From assembly GCF_029633865.1 (NCBI RefSeq), contig NC_079214.1, positions 16,429,936 to 16,493,935 of the forward strand: a stretch of 64,000 nt of DNA. The letters are read 5' to 3'. Position 1 is the first letter of the stretch. Each line of letters opens with the position of its first letter. The notes beneath the pieces are model-generated. The model ran no database searches, was not told where the DNA came from, and saw nothing but the letters and a program-made list of their open reading frames with translations. A program made the translations under genes and the position numbers. The DNA comes from Lampris incognitus (Eukaryota > Chordata > Actinopteri > Lampriformes > Lampridae). Shown piece after piece: positions 29,384 to 44,300 of this stretch.

Positions 29384-32300
29384 AAGCAATGCATTCAAAG
29401 CATCAAGGTATATAATTTAAACCATCCATTATGTTGAATAAATGCCATTATAGAATATGTGATGGCAAGCTTTAAAAAATATACATACCTGACTTCTTCT
29501 CTTGGCAGGTCAATGGACAGCCCAATCCACCAATCAGTTGGGCCCAAGGAGAGCTAGGGAGAGGAGAAAAGGGGGATCAAATGGAGAAAAAAAAAATCTC
29601 CCTTTCATGGATCATTAGCCCCCTCCTTTGCAATCCCGTCCTTACTCAGATCAGCTTTTCCCGCCCTCTCACACCATGAGTGGCTATTCAGGACCTCTAC
29701 CCGGCCCGCGCTTGTCTTTGTTCATCTTTTTGTTTTGCTTTCTTTATCCCCCATGAGTTCCTACACTGCAGAGAGCCTTTTAGTCTGGTCCAGAGGAACC
29801 CAGGCTGCAGCACAAAACAGTCTTTTCTTATACCCACTCCAATGGTGCACTCAAGCAAGAAAGTGTCTACATATGATTTGTATTGCAGCTTGTATAAGAC
29901 TGTTTGTGTGTGTGTGCGTTTGCTCCTGTGTGCCACTATGCACCCACTTTTCCAAACTTGAAAACTTAAAAGGGAAAGAGTGTGTCAACTGTGACTACAT
30001 GTGATGACACACAAGTCGATGTATGTGTGTGCACTTGTTTATGGGTACACAAACCTTGCCCATGCGTTCCTTCACAAAGTGCAGCTCCTCTTTGGAGTGA
30101 ATTGACAGCAGCTGGGCTCCCATCATCTGACAGGCCAGAAAGACGACATCCCAGCTGAAGAGTTGCTTGGCCAGCAGGTACTCTGCTCCATGGTAGAAGA
30201 CCCAGGGCTCGCTCTCTGGGAGGAAGCATGAAAAATGTCACAAGCCGGGGCTCAAAATCATGCATTCACTATAATACATAATAATACATTACAGCTGCTA
30301 AATCAAAAATTAAAGACAATGTAATTACAGTGAATGCAGTCTGAAATTAAATACACAATATATAAATGATTTTCTGTAGCTATATGAAGAACAGCTGTGT
30401 TCAGTAGTTATAAAATATATCTGTGCCACAAGCAGCGTGCCACAAGAAATGTGTGCATGTAAACTAAATGTAATAAGGTCAAGAATGTGACTCACGCTCA
30501 GTGTACCAATACGGCTTTATCAGTTCATCACCTGCAAGACAATGAAGAGATTTGCAAATGTTTTGGTTTTAAAATGTGTGTGTGTATGTGATTGAAAACA
30601 TCAGGACTGGTTCGACAAGAACTCTGACACCATCACATCCCTGCTGGAAACCATGTGTAGGGCACATAGGGCAACTCTCAACTGCCATGCATCCGCCATC
30701 TTTTGGCAGCAGTGGCAAACAGCACGTGAGGATGTACAAACAACCTTGCGCACTCTGAAAAATACATGGTGAATGAACAAAGTTCATGAGATTCAATCAT
30801 ATGCTGACAGAAATGATATGAACAACGTCTACAATTCTATAAAGACTATATATGGCCCTAGGAACTGCTCTATCACACCCTTAAAATCAGTGGACGGACT
30901 AACAACCCTGAAAGACCAAAAGCGGATCCTGGCAAGGTGGGCTGAACATTTTGAAGCCCTACTAAACCAGCATTCACCAACCGACCAATCCATCCTGGAA
31001 GAGCTGCCAATTCATCCGCCCATCCCAGACCTTGACCACTCACCAACCTTTCAAGAAGTACTTGCAGCCATCAACTCTCTCAAGAACAATAAGTCCCCTG
31101 GCAGTGACGGTGTCTCAGCAGAACTCCTAAAACAAGGAGGATACTTGTGCGCCAGAATGACCTACCAGTACATCCTGCAGGTCTGGGACCAGGAGTATCC
31201 CTCAACAATGGAGGGATGCTAAAATTGTCACCTTGTACAAAAACAGGGGTGATAAGTCCACCTGTCCAACAGTCGTGGCATATCCTTACTAGCTGTTACA
31301 GGCAATGTCCTAGCAAAGGTTATGCTATGCCGGATGGTGATGCAATTGACAGAACTTCTGCTACCACAGTCACAGTGCAGTTTCAGGAAGAACAGGAGTA
31401 CTGTGGATATGATTTTCACAGTAAGACAGCTACAAGAAAAGTGCCGCGAACAACATCAGGACCTTTTCATGGCTTTTGTCGACCTCTCCAAAGCTTTTGA
31501 CACTGTGAATTGAGAGCTACTTTGGAAAATCCTGAGAAAGTTTGGCTGTCCAAGCAAATCTGTGAACATTCTACCACAGTTCCATGATGGGATGGTAGCA
31601 TGGGTGGCCATAGGATGACAGGAATTAGCGCCCTTTAATGTATGCACTGGAGTGAGACGGGTGTCTGCTGGCACTGGTACTCTTCAATATCTAACTTCTG
31701 TGTGTCACAAAACTTTTTCATAACGATCTGGAAGACCGTAGTGGGATCACAATAGACTTTAAGTTAGATGGAAACCTCTTCAACATTCAAAGGTTCCAGG
31801 CAACCGTCAAGTTGTCTGCAGTGCAGGTCCTTGAGCTGCAGTACGCTGATGACTGCGCTCTTGTAGCTCACACACCAGAAGACCTGCAAACCATCCTTGC
31901 TGCAGTTGTGATGCCTACAACAGGCTGGGTTTATCAGGCAACACCACCAAGACTGAGATGTTATGCCAATGGAGGTCCAGCCCCCCACCCACTATGCCTG
32001 TCTTCACTATAGAACACCAACCACTCTCAGTTGCTACATCTTTCAAATACCTGGGCAGCGTCCTTTCTGAGAGCTGCAACCCTGATCACGAGACTCATAA
32101 TAGAATCAAACAAGCCTCTGTAGCCTTTGGCAAACTCTGATGTAAGGTCTTCCAAAACAAACACCTCCACACCAAAATTGCCATTTACAAAGCTGTCTGT
32201 ATCACAACTCTCCTATACAGCTGTGATGCCTGGGTCACACAGCTGCCACCTAAGGTTGCTGGAGAAGTTCCACATAATGCGTCTGCAGCGAATCACGGGG

Positions 32301-35300
32301 ATCATGTGGTGTGATCGTGTTCCTCATGCTGAGATTCTTGTTAGAACAAATCGCAAGAGCACAGAAGCCACGGTCACTGAACACCAACTACAGTAGATTG
32401 GGCATGTCATAAGGATGCCTCAAGAACGCCTGCCACGTCAAGTCCTGTATGGACATCTTCATCTGAGCTGCCAGTCTGCAGGTGGTCAGAAGAAGCGATA
32501 CAAAGACCAGCTAAAAACATCACTGAAGACGTGTTATATCGACCCCTTGAGACTGGAGCAAGCTGCCATCAACCATTGCGACTGGCGAGAGATCTGCCAC
32601 AGAGGTACAGAACAGCTGGAAATTCAAAGGAATGTGAAAAAACAACAGAAAAGACTAAGGAGACAAACAACCATGCCTGCCCCCACTAACTCAGACTTCA
32701 TATGCCCAACGTGCAATAAAACTTGTGGATCAAGAATTGGACTCTACAGTCATCAAAGAACACACCGTTAATGAGGAGGGATCAAATCAAATCAATTTTA
32801 TTTGTATAGCCCAATATCACAAATTACAAATTTGCCTCAGTGGGCTTAACAGCAACACAACATCCTGTCCTTAGACCCTCTCATCGGATAAGGAACAACT
32901 CCCTAAAAAAACCCTTTAACAGGGAGAAAAAATAGGAGAGAGCAACAGAGGAGGGATCTCGCTCCCAAGACGGACAACGTGCAATGGATGCTGTTTTTAC
33001 GCAATTCACACAATACAACACTGAAAGAGGATAACACAATTATAATGGACTGTCACCATCGGACTCGGACTACCAGCAAGCAAGCAAGCATGTGTGGGTG
33101 TGTGTGTGTGCGTGTGTGTGTTTTGCAGTGTGTGGGGTGGGGTGGGGGGTTTTACCTCTGGACATCTTGCAGATCCACTCATGTTTGGTATCACAGGGCT
33201 GTGGCAGCAGGGCATTGGTCAGATCACTGTAAACAGCACAGTTGCGTCTGTCATCCTCTTCGTTCTTATCCTCGACGAAGGACGACACCACCTGGGCATA
33301 CATACACACAGACACACAGCAGCAGAACACAGGGGACAAAACAGCAAACAACAGTTTAGCCAGTCCCGGAGTGATAGATGTTTTTTCTTACCTGGATTAC
33401 AAACAAGGCAGGGATAGATTTATTAGAAACGAACACAGGGCCTGAAAAGGCATGGATTCACATCTAGATGAAGTAAAATGTAAATGTAAATTTGCCATCT
33501 TCTGCAAATTTGCATTGTACCACAGTCTTCCTATATAACAGCACTGAACAATTTGGTAACACTTTATTTTAGGGGGTGGGAAATTACCCAGTAATTTCCT
33601 AGTAATAAGGTGGTAGTTTTTACAGGTAATTTTACAGCTAACCCTAACCCTAACCCAAATTACAAGGTAATTTCAACCTTATTTCTAAGAAATTACGTGA
33701 TAATTACCACCGTATTACTAGGAAATTACTAGGTAATTTACGACCCCCTAAAATAAAGTGTAACCAACAACTTACACTATGCTTGCCCAAGTTATCTGAT
33801 GGGGTAGGGACTGATGGGTGGATGGCTATTTAACTCAGGATATGTACAAAGTAAATACTCGCCATGGTGGGATAATATGGGCACACAGAAATTATTGTGT
33901 ACATGTGATTGGATATTGGCAGTATATTCCATGTCAACAAATTATATTCCATGTCAACAAGTGTTCAACTGTGATACAAAGTCGTTGAACATATGTGCAT
34001 ATGCAGGTGTATGTACTTACAGGAGTGCCGTCGGACCATTCCCATGCTCCAATTTCCTGAGGGTCTCTCTTATTTAAACCTACCCAGAACCAGCGACCCT
34101 CTGTTCTAAAGAGGAAGAGCAGAATAAAAACACACTGGATATTGACTCTGGGATGAGATGATGAATTTTCTCAAAGTGAGTGACATTTTCGCAAAATGAG
34201 TGGAGTAAGCTGCCTTTTTATAAGACATTACGACTTGATTCCAACAAATGTTTGAGAAAAGTGAAAATGTATGTGAAACAAATTAAACTTGCTCTATCCA
34301 CTGTTTTCAGAAATGCACTTGGGGTTTTAGGCCTCAATACTAATGACTAGGTAGGAATGATATTGTTTGCAGTGTAGACATACATATATCATGAAGTATA
34401 AACGGCAGTATCTTATACTTAGAGAAGTACAATAAGTAAATTAGATGTATTGAACCTTAAAATACTTTTCTGCTGACAAGACCCAGAAAGCTGTACCAAC
34501 CCTTCAAACATTGTGCTGAGGAGATGTTTGACAAACACCTGCTCCTCATAGTGGTGGAAACTGGCCAAGTGGGCTCCAAGGGCCTGGCAGAAGAAGTCAG
34601 CTTCCACCCAGGTACGTTTCATCAAAACTTTCTCATCGTGGAAGACCTAAAGCAACCGCAGATGCTGTCAACTAGAGCAAAACAATATGGTTTTTTTGGA
34701 GGGGGGGGATTTCCCCCCCTTTTTCTTTCCAATTGTACTTCGCCAAAAAACCCACTCTTCCAAACCATCCCAGTCGCTGCTCCACCCACTCTGCCGATCC
34801 GGGGAGGGCTGCAGACTCCCACATGCCTCCACCGATACATGTGGCGTCACCAGCCGCTTCATTTCACCTGACTGAGGAGTTTCACCAGGGGGGTGTAACA
34901 CGTGGGAGGATCACGCTATCCCCCCCCGAACAGGCGCCCCGACCAACCAGAGGAGGTGCTAGTGCAGCGACCAGGACACATACCCACATCTGGCTTCCCA
35001 CCCACAGACATGGCCAATGATGTCTGTAGAGATGCCCGACCAAGCCAGAGGTAACACGGGGATTCGAAATGGCGATCCCTATGTTGGTAGGCAACGGAAT
35101 AGACCGCCATGCCACCCAGACGTTTACAATATATAGTTTTAACATCGACATCAAAATGTACACATATTCAATAGTCATGCTGCAGAGGAGGCAGTGTAAA
35201 GCAAACTGGACCCATCAGTCATGTTACACTAAAACATTTCACTGCTTGATAGAAAACAAAGACTAGCATGGTAATTTAAAAGAGGTTTGTAGTTCTTTTT

Positions 35301-38300
35301 ATCTTATTTATTTATAAGCCATTTGGGAAACTGATTTATAGCTGTTAGTTATTTCTTTTCTAATTTTGGTAATTTAAAAGAAGTTTGTAATTTAAAAAGT
35401 TTGTATTTTCTTAAATAAAATGTAAGTAAATAATGTATTTTGTCATGTTAATTCCCTTAATTGATGTTGCAGCTTCAAGTATCTTACATAATGTTTTAAA
35501 TTGGAGGCTAGCCCTCCTGTTATCTCCTGAATCCTTTCAAGACATCACCCATTGTGCATCCATTCCCAAATGAGTCAACTTATTTAAATGGAACCAAAGT
35601 GCATCATAAAGACTATAGTGATGTTCATGGGTGAGCCTGGATTGATAGATGAGTGCTTACTGAATACAATGGCCTCATGTTGAGTCAACCATAGTATTGA
35701 AGAATTGCCTTATTTACCCCTCTAGAATCATCCTAATCATTGCTTTAGCAATAAATCCTTTCCAACTGGAGCTATTGAATTTAATTGTTGCATATATCTG
35801 GTGAAATTACTCAACTCAAGTTTTTCTTTAATATCGCAACACATATTGCAACCCCCCCCCCCAAAAAAATATTGCAATGTAGGGTTTTTTTCCCCAATGT
35901 CATTCAGTCCTATTGTCCTCATGTTAATTAAGGTCTGTTGAAATCAGACGGACCACACACTGTAACTGCATGTGCCCCAATCCAGAATTGAGTAACCACA
36001 TTACACGTACCTATTCAGACCAGAAGAACCTCACACACGGTCAATCTATGAGTTCCTTCAAATTAGATGGACCATTTAAACTGTGATTATGGGCCCTTTT
36101 AGTTAGTGACTGTGTTTGAGTATTCATTTACTGTCCACATTCTATACATGGCCACTATAAGTACTGCTGCAGCAAGAGGATGATGAGAGGAAGATTGATG
36201 AAATGAACAGAGATGAGAGGGTCTGAGGAAAGACAGGTGGAGAACAAACGCTCAATCAGTTTTGCAGGTCAGGGCATAGGAAAAAGGCAGTCCCAGTTAA
36301 CCTTGAAACAGTGCAGAAGCCCTGAGTGTGATTCCCAGCCAGGTGGACAGGGGGCGTAAGCGTCGATGTCGTGCACTGGTTGATGGACATCCTGGTAACT
36401 GCTGATGCTCTGCTTACAGATTGACAAGGCCTTGTGGGATATGCAGTCCTTCACCTCCCAGTGACCCAGGGATGGGCCACCTGTCATAGCAACACAGCCG
36501 CTAGCACTAACTGGGAGATGAGATGGGTGACGAAGGGATGGGGAAAAAGGTGGGCAAAAGAGGGGTCAATGGAAGGAAAAGAAGAGGGACATGAAAATAA
36601 AAAGTAGGAAAAGACGGTCATAGAAAAAGTGGACATGGGTACAGACTAGAAAGGAGAAGTGCTAGAGTGATAAATTTCAACCACAAATCACAACCCTACA
36701 AATACGACTTTCCCAGCTATTGGCTACCTGGCTGGTGTTTGTTCCAGTTGGTGTAAGTGACAGGCAGAGACGAGCCATTGTGAGGCAGCCAGCTGTACTC
36801 CCCTGTCCTGTTCTGGTCTTGGAGGGCAATCCAGTATTGCACACTGTTGTTGGCCCCCAACTCACTGAGTAGACTGTTGACAAACGCCTGTTCAAATCTG
36901 CCGAGGAGAAAGAAGACAGCGCCGAATTGACTTAGTAAGTATAAATAGATCAAAATGTTGCCACTAATAACGTTGATGTTTTTGAGCGAATTAGCTTAGT
37001 TAAACATAATTCAATCAGCCAACCTGTTTTCCACAGTGAGAAGAGGGGCCTTGCAGTAATATCCTTTCACTGCATCGTCATAGCTTTGTTCATGGCTGGT
37101 CACAAAGTAGCAGGAGTGACCGTGACGCTTCCAGCCCTACAGGACACAGAGGCGTTGCAAACAGTGCACTGATCAAGGAAAAAATAAGAACAAACTCCAT
37201 CCATTACAATTTGTAATCGGTAAAATTTGCAAGAAAACATTAACTTTGACTTCTCAGAGCACTAAACAAATAAAACACACATACAAACAGACATATACAA
37301 TGCACACACAAACACTTGCAAAGATTTTGTAATAATAAGAATGCTAACAGCAAAGAGCTCATTCTGAAAATAAAACTTCAAACTATTGCAAGCCAAGCAA
37401 ACATCAACGTGTTTAAGTGTGTGTGCTGAGTGGGGTGTTGATGTAAAAAAGGTTACGCCGTTTATCTCCAACAAAGCCCATCTGTGAAGCAAGACTCGTA
37501 TACTTATATGTGTTTGTGTATGTGTGTCTGGAGTGGTTATTGGTATTGGCATGTTTTCACAAGTGGTGTCCATTTGCCCCCACCCCCCCCCACCCAACTG
37601 CACTTGGGGACCAAAGGCCTACGCCAAAACTCACATAAAGAGGGAATGCACAGCAAAAGCACCTTCTGTTTGAGGCTTGAGTAGGCTACACTTCTCTCCG
37701 CATTGAAACAACATTTGATCGATAAGACCGTGCCACCAGAAACACACTTTAACAAACTTAAACAGTACCGAAAATGTCGCCGCTATAGTGGAATGATGGA
37801 AACTGCTATGGCAACACTCATCAATGACCACTTGGGCACGTTCATATTATCAGGCAACCCTATGAGTCAGGCTTCTGCTATTCTTGTAAACAAAGTCGGG
37901 GAGAGACTCTGAATGCCAGACAACACGTCAGCAGCCGGGTGAATCAGCTCATTGTGCTCCTTGCAGAGGTTGCAAGGGCCAACTCGGCCACGGCTTAAAC
38001 CCTGTCAGGCGCGTGGCTCTTCCTGTTGCGTGTCCTGATATGCATGGAGCTGTTCTCACCACACAGGACAGTTTTACTGTATGTCAGCGCTTTTCAAACC
38101 ATGGAAATCCACTTACAAAAGAAGGCATTTAATGTGGACTTTAATGTGGCCTCAGGGCTGCTGTCTCAGTCCCCTATTGTACAGTCTGTTTACACACGAC
38201 CGTGCTGTCAAATATGACAATAACAGCATCATTAAATTTGCAGATGACCCCACAGTGACTGGACTAATAAGCAACAGTGACGAGAGGGCCTATAGGAGGG

Positions 38301-41300
38301 AAGTGGAAGATTTAACCATATGGTGCCACGATAACAACCTCTCTCTAAATGTCAATAAGACAAAAGAAATCATTGTTGACTTTAGAAAGATCAGAGGAAA
38401 TCACATTCCTATTTCCATCAATGGGTCATCTGTTGATATTGTGGACAGTTTTAGATTTCTCGGTTTACACATCGCAGTCACCCTCACATGGTCTCTCAAC
38501 ACCAACTGCACCAAAAAGAAGGCACAGTAGAGACTGTATTTTCTGAGGCGTCTCAAGAGTTCTGGTATGAGGAGTAAAACTCTTATGAACTTTTATCACA
38601 GTACCATGGAGAGTGTCTCGACAGGCTGTATCACAGTGTGGTTTGGCAGCCTGACTGCTCAGGGCTGCAGACTGCTTCAAAGAACTGCAAAGACAGCAGC
38701 AAAAATCACTGGCATGGAACTACCACAACTTCATAATGTTTACACCACTTACTGCAAGAGGAAAGTACAAAACATCATTAAGGACACCAGCCACCCTGCT
38801 CATGTTCTGTTCTTGCTCCTTCCATCTAAAACACGTTACCAGAGCGTCAAAACCCCCCGGTCTCAGTAATAGTTTCTTTCCGCAGGCAGTCATGTTGCTG
38901 AACAGCTGGCATACCCATATGTACCTTACATTGTTGTATTATCATGTGCTTTTCTACATTATATGTATTAATGTATGAATTCATGTGTATATAGTCTATG
39001 CAGGTCTGTAGTGGGGGTTCATTTTGGGATGGTGTGTTCTTGTGTCCTTTGTCCTTGAGTCCTTTGTGTTACGTCAAAGAGAGCCAGAACACAAGAATTT
39101 TATTGTATTCCAATACACATGACAATAAAGTTGAGCTTGGACTTACTAATGTAAGAAAGTCAATATGGAAATAACTGAAATGGAGGCTCCTTTTCCGAGT
39201 GTGTGGAGGTTCTTACAAGCCAAGCTGTGACCTACTCTGACTGAACTGTTGTCAGATTGTGTTTGAATGTAATGCTAAAAGAAATTATTCATATATCTGA
39301 TATCATATTTTAGATTTTATCTACAAAATGTACAAAGAAATCATTAGTGTTTGTATGCGCGTTTGTAGCTGAATGTGTTCAAATGTATTATCATGTGTTT
39401 ATGTTCTTACCGAAGGACAGCCTTCATCCTGTTCTTCACTGTGATGAAGGGGAGTCAGACTTTCTTTTCTACACACAGCAGGCAGTTGCTCATCACATGA
39501 TGCCAACATCCAATTACCTTCCTGTGGGAGAACTTCTATTTTATTCTCAGAGACATAGTTCAATTTCAGTGTGTACAACAAAGGTAGTAAATTTACTATC
39601 ATCAGTGTTATCATCAGCGGAAAAGAGGAAGGCCAAAGAGAAGGTTTATGGCTGTGGTGAGGGAGGACATGCAGGTAGCTGGCATGACAGAGGAGGATGC
39701 ACAGGCCAGGAAGAGATGGAAACGGACGATCCGCTGTGGTGACCCCTTACAGGAGCAGCTGGAAGAAGCCGAAAGAAGAAGAAGAAGAAGAATGAAGCGC
39801 TCTTCTTTTAGCCTCACAAAGACGACCTAAATCTCACAAGCTCAGCCCAGCTGGTTATGAGATACAAGACTGGAAAAGAAAAGGATTCATTAAAATTCAG
39901 TTGTACCCACAGCACCTGGAATCTGGACCAGTCAGTGAAGGTTGTTGCAAGATCCCACAAACTGAAGGTACAAAGGGGTGGTACCAGTAGCCTGAGTGGT
40001 TAGGGTTAAGGTTAGGTAGTAGTGGTTCACCGTTGCGTCTCATCTGTCAATCAGCCGACGGGAACTGCCCCTTATGTACCTTCACTGCATGGGATCCAGT
40101 GACAACCATCAGTGATGGGGAGTGGTTTAGATTATTATGACAATGGTCAGTGCTGTATTTTGAAAATGGCAATGATAGATGTGGTTAGCATCGATGCTGC
40201 TGTAAAATCAATTTATCAAAGACATTTACAAAGACAGGAAGAATCACGTACAGAAATAATAACTAGCTGTATGGCCTGACCTGCTAACGGTAATGGTGTT
40301 AACTGCCAGTAGACCACTTTTTGTGAAAATGTGGCGCTCCAGTTTTTCCATCATTGGGTTTGCGGCTCTTACTGATAAAAGGCTCAACCAATCACCTGCA
40401 AAGTCATTTTGGTCTAAACGTACTGACAACACTCCTAACAGAAATTAATGCCTAGTGACCCTTGACAGACCACAGTGAGGAAAGCAAAATTTGTGGACTG
40501 GTTTTACAAGGCTTTTCTTCTTTGATTTCCAGTCTCTGTTTGTCACACTTTCATAGCATCCCCTTTGAGGACTTGAGGTTATTGTCTCCACAGGGACAAA
40601 AGGATGCAAGTTGATTATGTACAACGGGGCTGTGAATTTGCAGTGCACAGGCTGGGTGTTGTCATTTGTATTCTCGTACTTATGCCGGGTCTAAGTAACA
40701 CACAAACATGGGGTTCTCACCTTGCGATCTTGTTTAGCACAGAGTGGGGCATTTGTTATGTTGGGAGGAGGATGGTACTGGTGCCAGAGAGTGAGATCTA
40801 CTGGAGAGCCATCAGACCACTCCACAGCCGGTGAAGATGTCTGTGTCCTCAGGCCAATCCACACCTCTGGACTCTCCCCAGAAACTACAGCAAATGAATA
40901 CACATGTCCACAAAAGAATGGCGTACACATACAAAGCAGTCTTTATTGTCTTCTTGATATAGCCTCAGACCAGTGATACTGACTCATGTGCCATGGAGAG
41001 CCATGTGTATGCAGATTTTCATTCCGCCACAACACCACACCAACTTATTTCCACCGATTAGTCCTTTCATGTCTGGTTGAAGGTGTTAATCTGTGAAGTC
41101 AGCTGGTGTAGTGTTGGGCTGGAATGAAAACCTGCATACACATGTCCCGCAATGGCACATGAGTCAGTATCAGTGCCTTAGAGCGTTCATAATGCTGTTT
41201 TCCAAGATGGACCTTACAGTTAGCCAGGAGGTTAAGTAGCAGCTCCACCTCAGACAGGGAGTGGATGCTAGTAAGGTTGGCTCCCTTTGAGCTGCATGCC

Positions 41301-44300
41301 TGGAGTGAATCTTTCCAGTTGCCTGCCTCTGCTACAGACAGCACCAGGTAGCAGAAACCATTATGAGGCAGCCAGCCCTCTGCACACACGGTGTGGTAAT
41401 ATTGCCAGTTCTCTATAAAGGATGAGAGGGACAAATAAGAACCAGACAGAGCAGAAATGAACACAAAAGACTGAACTGGAACAGGACAGAAGAGTGATTT
41501 TTACAACATGAATCTCAATAATGACCCTGGGTGCTGTACAGAGAAAAGTCAAAAGTTCAGTCCCCAGGTGCAGTGCAGCTTTTGAGACTTAAAAGCACAG
41601 GAGCTAAAAAAAACTTCTGACACATTCTGCACTTCGGCTTACTATTGACTCATGCTACAATTTAGGACACCTCAGGGGAGAGACTCTACGCAGGTCTGGT
41701 CTCTATGCAAAGTGTGTATATGTGCACACTATGCGAACCATGTGTGTGCTATGTGTTCTTTCTCACCAAGTGGTTCAACTCTCCTCGTGTCATTTGGTGT
41801 CTTCTTGCAGACATAAGGCAGAGCAGACTCACAGGAGAGGCTCTGCCAGTGACCCCCAGAGGCCGAGTTGTATACCCCACACTGCCTGTTGTCCTGCAGA
41901 GGGCTTGGGGACAGTCCTGGTGGATAGATGGTAGCAGAGTGATCTTAGGATCATGTCCACACTAACACGGATTTGAAAATGCATCTTTTTGTATTGGTTT
42001 TGGCCTTCCATCCACACTAAGCCATCATATTTGATCATTTATTTGAGAACATTTTTTTCGAACATGCTCTCCAATGTGGACAAATTTGAAACCGTCATTC
42101 TCACACTGTAGTGTTGACAGGGAAAACAGAGCTTTTTGAAAATGTTAATTGCCAGAATTGTCATGTGATCTCAGGTAAAGCTGCTGACTCAAGTGGCTCG
42201 CGCATGCCTATTAGAAGAGATTGGATTGAATTGGACTGGATAGTCTTTATTGTCCCCGAGGGGTAATTTGGTTTGCAAACAGTAGTCAACACAACCAATA
42301 CACATCAATGAATTAAATAAATAAATGGCATAAATACATGTAACATACTGTAGATGTCATCACAATAAAGTTACAACGAGCTATAAAAACACTAAGAGTC
42401 CATCAGTCCTTGTTAACATGTGTGTGCAATAGCAACTAAGCCTGTTTTTGTTGTTAAAAACCCAACAGCCGAGGGAACAAATGATCTCAGATATCTGTTT
42501 GATTTGGCCATCCTAGGTAAAGTGTACCTCCTCCCTGATGGACGGAGTCCAAACTGCATAAAGAGGGTGTTGAGGGTCCGCCAGAATGGCCTTTACCCTC
42601 TGAGTGGCTCTAAGTTGATATACATGGCCAAGATCATTCAAGTTAGTGCCAATGGTCTTTTGGCAAAGTTGAGCAAATCTTTCCCAGCCTATTTTTCTTA
42701 ACCATGTTGAACTTGCCAAATGAACAAATCACTGCAAAAGTTAAAATTGATTCAATAAAAGATGAAAAAAACATTTTCAAGAGCGATCTGTCGACATTAA
42801 AACCCCTCAACTTTCTCAGGGAAACAGTCTGATTGGCCTTTTTGCAGATGGAGTCAGTGTTGGCATCAAAAGTAATTTTGTCATCCAGGATGGTGCCCAA
42901 GTACCCCTATTGGCTTACTTTCTCCACAGCTTTGCCATTGATAAAAGTTGGTGCTGTGACAGGAGGGTTTCAGAGAAAGTCGATAAGCACCTCTTTTGTC
43001 TTAGAGACATTGAGTTGCAAGTATGCGTCATCACATCATTTGATGAAATTGTCCAAGGCTAGACCATGGCCAACCTTATGGTCCTGCAGGGGGCTGACAT
43101 CATCATCATCATCATCAGCAGTGGCTCAGGGTCAAGTATGACTAGCCTCCTTCTAGGTCAATTAATCAATCAACCAATCTGCATTTTTCATAGCACTTTT
43201 CTAGCGGCAACAGCCACTCAAAGCGCTTTACACTGCTTCTTTCAGCTTTTTCCCTGTTTGGCGACTTGAATCTAACCGTAAAACAACTTAAGAGTGTCTC
43301 CTTGTGGGTACCCTTGCGGGAGGATGCCTGCGCGTGATAGCTTTTTATGTGGACAGGCTGATGCACCTGCAGCCACCACATGGTCCTTGGCAGGGGGTGG
43401 CCAGAGTCCAAAGGCATGGAGAACCAAGACGATTGGGGACCACCCTCTGTTGCAGCCTTCATCCGCCTTCACTGGCATTATCTTCCGCCAGTTCCGCCGT
43501 TGAGCCGAGCTCTGGACGGCTTAGCTCTTGGGATCATTAGTACATGTATGCTTCTCCACCACGGCAAGGTGGCGTGGAGGCTGACAATCACTGAATCATC
43601 AGCAAACTTGATCATCAGCCTTTACTCAAACATACTCTGGCAGTCATTGGCGTAGACCACAAATAACAAAAGTGACAAAACGCATCCCTGGGGTGATCCT
43701 GTAGAACACAACAGGGCCTCAGACAAAGTGTCATTAACATGGGCGCTCTGTGAACTCATTGTTATGAAGCCGACCTGCCAACATTTAGTGCCAAAATCAA
43801 TGCCAGATATTTCAGAAAGCCTGCGAGCTAGAATTTGGGGCTGCATGCAGTTGAAAACTGACCAGAAAGCAACAAAGCATAAGCGTACATGTGTCTTCTT
43901 GCCATCCAGGTGCCCAACAACAAAATCCAGTAATGTTACCGTGGCATCCTCTACCCCATTCCTTGCTTGATATGTGAATTGGAGTGGGTCAGTTATGCTC
44001 TGTGTCATGGCTAGTAAGCTCCTCTTCACGAATCGTTCAAAACCTTTTATAAATAATGAGGTAAGCGCCACAGGACGATGATGAAACCTTGGCCACTGGA
44101 ACAACTATGGATTCTTTCCTTAACATAGCAACTTTATTCTGTGATAGAGAGCTGCAAAATAAATGTGAAAATGCCACACAAGAACAAAGCACCATTTTTA
44201 AGCAGTCAGGCGCTGATGCAGTCAGGCCCATGACTTTTCCTCATGAGTTCTCCAGACGTCCATTTCATCAATCTGGATCTAACTGCCCTCTGAAGCAACT

